Assembly (NCBI GenBank): GCA_937875855.1
Contig: CALFHF010000011.1
Location: 1 to 35,406, forward strand
Reading direction: 5' to 3'
From: an uncultured Flavobacteriales bacterium
Lineage (GTDB): Bacteria > Bacteroidota > Bacteroidia > Flavobacteriales_D > JABDKJ01
Length of the DNA stretch: 35,406 nucleotides
Positions 32,843-35,406 of the stretch are shown here, piece after piece. The notes beneath the pieces were generated by a model that saw only the letters and a program-made list of their open reading frames with translations, had not been told where the DNA came from and searched no databases. A program made the position numbers and the translations under genes. Positions within the stretch are counted from its first letter, which is position 1. The number at the start of each line of letters is the position of its first letter.

Positions 32843-35245
32843 ATGACAGAAAAAGAAATATTGAAACAAGAGGAATTGGATTTTGGGAGTATCTTTAATA
32901 GATTCTTCAGAGCATGGCCTATTGTCCTTATCTCTGTGATGTTCTTCCTTTGTTTAGGTGTTTTATTTCTAGTGACGTTTCCGCCTTCTTATAGCGCTAG
33001 GACATCGTTTTTATTGGAAAAGCCACTCGGGGTCAATGACGCTAGTACGCTCATTGCACACTATCCAGTATATAGATCAATAGATGACTATTACTATAAA
33101 AATGAGAAATTGAGGTTGATAGCTTATCCTAGTGTGAAGCAAGCTATAGAAGACTTGGGGCTCAGGTTCACATACATAAAAAGTGGGATTTTTAATGCAG
33201 ATATTTATGAAAAGAGTCCTTTTCATTTAGAAGTAGAGGAAAGTTATTTTGAGACGAGTAACGTTAACCTTCCTTTAGTAACACCTTTCTATGTCTCCTT
33301 CACAGACAAGAATACATACCATATCGAGGCAGAAGGAGAGTACCCAGTTACTGAATATGAATATGAATTCGAAGGGGATCATGGCTTTGGGCAATGGGTG
33401 ACTTATGACGCGTTCAAATTCAGATTGATCCTTGATATAGAATTAGGTAAAGATGTCGATAAGGATGAATATTATACTGAAAACACATTTGGCTTCATAT
33501 TAAATGATCCAGATGCGGTAGCATTAGAATTAATAGAAGGCTTTGAATTAGTTCAAGATGAGATAGATGCCACGGTTATTGGTATTATAACTGCTGGAGC
33601 CACCGCACTCAAAGCTAAGGACATACTTGGAAAACTGGGTGAAGTCTATGTCGGTAATCATATGGCTGACAAGACAGACATGCTAGATAGGGCTATTAGC
33701 TTTTTGGATACAGAAATTCAGGCAAACCTTGAGCAGCTTCAAATTATTGAGCAAGAAACAGAAGCATACAAAGTTAAAAACGGTGTAACCGGAGCCAACG
33801 AAATCGGTCTTCTTGTAAGCAAGGAATCTATGGAGCTGGAGAATCAAAAGGTCTCTATTCTTCTTAAGAGGAAATATTACAAGTATCTAGAAACATACTT
33901 GAAAGAGAATAAGGAATACCATGAATTGATTTCCCCAAATGCATTTGGCATAAAGGATCCACTTATCTCGGACTTGACAAATAATCTTGTAAAACAAAGC
34001 AGTGAGAAGGCCTTACTTGAACAGTCTGGCACTCAGGCTAATCCCCTTTATGAGCGATTGACTTCGAGCATGGAAGCTGATAAGAGGACCATTTTAAGAA
34101 CTATTGACGGATTTGATAAGAGCAATGACATCGCTCTTGAACAGGTTGATGATCGTATTCGGAAGGTAGATGGTGATATTCGTGATTTACCTAGAGTGCA
34201 GAATCGTCTGCAGCAGATGGAGCGCATGTCCAGGATTCATGAATCTTTATACAAAACGCTTAGAGAAAATAGAGCTAGTATAGCATTGAGTCGGGTCTCG
34301 GTATCCCCCGATGCTAAGAACGTAGAGCCTCCATATCTTATAAGCTTGAAGCCTACATTCCCTAATCCCATAATTATTTTAATCATTGCCCTTCTCCTAG
34401 GACTGATTATGCCAATCATGTGGGTATTAGTAAAGGCTATATTCAATACCAAGATAGATACAGGTTCAGAGTTAGAAGGACTATCTTCTTCCATGCCAAT
34501 GATTGGAGAAATAAGCAATACAGGAATTCGCACAGGAACTGAGTTGCAATCGTATTCAGGATCTAAGTTGGGTCAAGAAATAGGACATCTTATTCAGCGG
34601 GTTGATTCAAGCGAGCCAAATGTCAAATGCATAGCCGTTTCATCAGCGAGGTCTGAGGAAGGAAAGACCTTCCTTTCAGCAATGATGGCAGTGCGTTATG
34701 CTAGAGCAGGACAGCGTGTCTTGCTTATTGATAGTAACCTAGTATCACCACACTTGCATGAACACTTCGGCAGAAAGAACTCGGGTGGTTTAGCCGAGGT
34801 TATGGCTGGGACCATACCACTAAAGGACGCGATTCAGAATACATCAGTAGAGCGTGTTGAGCTTCTTACAGCCGGCAGAGCAGGTGGGTTCCAAGATTGG
34901 TCGGGCGAGGTTTTGGCCGAGCTAATAGCAGCGTCATCTAGTGTATATGACAAAGTAATCATAGACACGGCTCCTATGGGAGAAGTGAGTGAAACCATGG
35001 ATGTAATCAGCAGAGCTGGATATATAATTATGGTTACCAGGAGGGCCATTACATCTAAATCTGAGATAGAAGAATTGGAAGTGTTGAAGAAGAATCGGAA
35101 CGACTTGCCAGCTATGGGTCTTGTGATTACAGATGTATTTGAACAAGAAGTGAGCTTGAATCCATTCAAGAAGAAGAGCAAGTATTATGATGAGAAGCCA
35201 AGTTCTTTGTCATCTAGGATTATGCGATTGTTCAAGAAGATATAG
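32843..35245 (+). CDS. wzc: Wzc-like polysaccharide co-polymerase with BY-kinase-type domain
   Basis: An 800-residue inner-membrane protein that controls polysaccharide chain length and export with Wza. TM1 lies at about 26-46 after a Wzz-type N-terminus, a long periplasmic coiled-coil-rich part at about 50-500, TM2 at about 508-533 (proline-rich NPIIILIIALLLGLIMPIMW), then a cytoplasmic ATPase domain. Walker A is ARSEEGKT (Lys608), Walker A' reads LLIDSNLVSP (Asp630, Asn632) and Walker B is VIIDTAP (Asp708). In typical bacterial tyrosine kinases Walker A' is DxDxR; here the second Asp is Asn and the Arg is Val. The C-terminal tail has only one tyrosine pair (KYYDEK) instead of a long cluster. 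Kinase activity is therefore uncertain; the co-polymerase role is likely. The glycosyltransferase gene starts 8 bases downstream. Confidence 0.9.
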   Translation: MTEKEILKQEELDFGSIFNRFFRAWPIVLISVMFFLCLGVLFLVTFPPSYSARTSFLLEKPLGVNDASTLIAHYPVYRSIDDYYYKNEKLRLIAYPSVKQAIEDLGLRFTYIKSGIFNADIYEKSPFHLEVEESYFETSNVNLPLVTPFYVSFTDKNTYHIEAEGEYPVTEYEYEFEGDHGFGQWVTYDAFKFRLILDIELGKDVDKDEYYTENTFGFILNDPDAVALELIEGFELVQDEIDATVIGIITAGATALKAKDILGKLGEVYVGNHMADKTDMLDRAISFLDTEIQANLEQLQIIEQETEAYKVKNGVTGANEIGLLVSKESMELENQKVSILLKRKYYKYLETYLKENKEYHELISPNAFGIKDPLISDLTNNLVKQSSEKALLEQSGTQANPLYERLTSSMEADKRTILRTIDGFDKSNDIALEQVDDRIRKVDGDIRDLPRVQNRLQQMERMSRIHESLYKTLRENRASIALSRVSVSPDAKNVEPPYLISLKPTFPNPIIILIIALLLGLIMPIMWVLVKAIFNTKIDTGSELEGLSSSMPMIGEISNTGIRTGTELQSYSGSKLGQEIGHLIQRVDSSEPNVKCIAVSSARSEEGKTFLSAMMAVRYARAGQRVLLIDSNLVSPHLHEHFGRKNSGGLAEVMAGTIPLKDAIQNTSVERVELLTAGRAGGFQDWSGEVLAELIAASSSVYDKVIIDTAPMGEVSETMDVISRAGYIIMVTRRAITSKSEIEELEVLKKNRNDLPAMGLVITDVFEQEVSLNPFKKKSKYYDEKPSSLSSRIMRLFKKI

Positions 35246-35253
35246 AATGTATT

Positions 35254-35406
35254 ATGCGAATTCTCTTCTTGACGACTCAATTACCTTATCCCCCTAAGAG
35301 CGGAGGACAGATTAAGTCATGGAAGCTCCTTGAGCACTGGACTCAAGAGCATGAGTTAACCTTAGTCCATCCATTGAAAGATGTCGATCATGAGCAACTT
35401 CAGGCC
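35254..35406 (+). CDS. Glycosyltransferase, N-terminal fragment (GT4-like)
   Basis: 51 codons to the window edge. The N-terminus MRILFLTTQLPYPPKSGGQI with KSWKLLEHW is the usual first strand and donor-side loop of GT-B glycosyltransferases of the GT4 type (compare the common pattern L..P.PP..GG). It starts 8 bases after the wzc-like gene and continues that operon. It probably adds a sugar in the cytoplasm during repeat-unit assembly. Only the first domain's edge is visible, so donor and acceptor are unknown. Confidence 0.7.
   Translation, partial: MRILFLTTQLPYPPKSGGQIKSWKLLEHWTQEHELTLVHPLKDVDHEQLQA

Noticed and set aside
1-35406. Defence island, prophage, transposon, CRISPR array or tRNA genes
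   Set aside because: I found no integrase, transposase, phage structural gene, regularly spaced repeat or cloverleaf-like sequence; DUF551 occurs in phages but lies here within a metabolic operon.

Overview
The window is a stretch of bacterial chromosome from a member of the Bacteroidota, most likely a free-living, probably marine Flavobacteriia-type organism. This rests on several signs: secreted proteins with C-terminal type IX secretion (T9SS) sorting domains; families largely confined to the phylum (DUF3667, a DUF4249-like lipoprotein, a TolB-like propeller fused to an outer-membrane barrel, TatC with an extra loop after helix 1, a fused acyl-CoA mutase); and several matches to the Bacteroidota promoter (TTG about 17-20 bases before TAnnTTTG). 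I see no rRNA, tRNA, CRISPR array, phage or insertion sequence.

Layout. 1-8.2 kb: the 3' end of a fused acyl-CoA (isobutyryl-CoA type) mutase, an NhaC antiporter, a DUF3667 membrane protein, a T9SS-exported alpha/beta hydrolase, an RND/MMPL exporter, and an OmpA-like protein paired with a small coiled-coil membrane protein. 8.2-16 kb: dnaK with a clear terminator, a surface lipoprotein, the run panB-DUF551-rluA-secreted protein-J-domain protein, and the pair thyA-folA. 16-24.8 kb: an outer-membrane protein, a glyoxalase II-like hydrolase, the 1131-residue propeller/barrel protein in an operon with a half-size TauE and an M20 amidohydrolase, and recQ. 24.9-26.5 kb: tatC-lptB.

26.5-35.4 kb is the most interesting part. 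An operon cysC-cysD-cysN makes ATP sulfurylase and APS kinase, and so PAPS, the universal sulfate donor. Next to it, divergently transcribed, is a predicted PAPS-dependent sulfotransferase. This is followed by a WcaJ-type initiating sugar-phosphate transferase, a Wza-like export lipoprotein, a Wzc-like co-polymerase/tyrosine kinase and the start of a glycosyltransferase. I read this as one edge of a locus for a sulfated exopolysaccharide or capsule: activated sulfate supply, sulfate transfer, chain initiation and export side by side. The sulfotransferase has Gln where a Lys is usual in the PAPS loop, the Wzc homologue has an altered Walker A' motif, and the intergenic region between wcaJ and wza holds two divergent promoters, one with a perfect 12-bp palindrome in its spacer.

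Two general oddities: seven of eight convergent gene pairs meet with a gap of 3 bp or less or with overlapping ends, and the J-domain gene has no standard start codon in front of its complete J domain.
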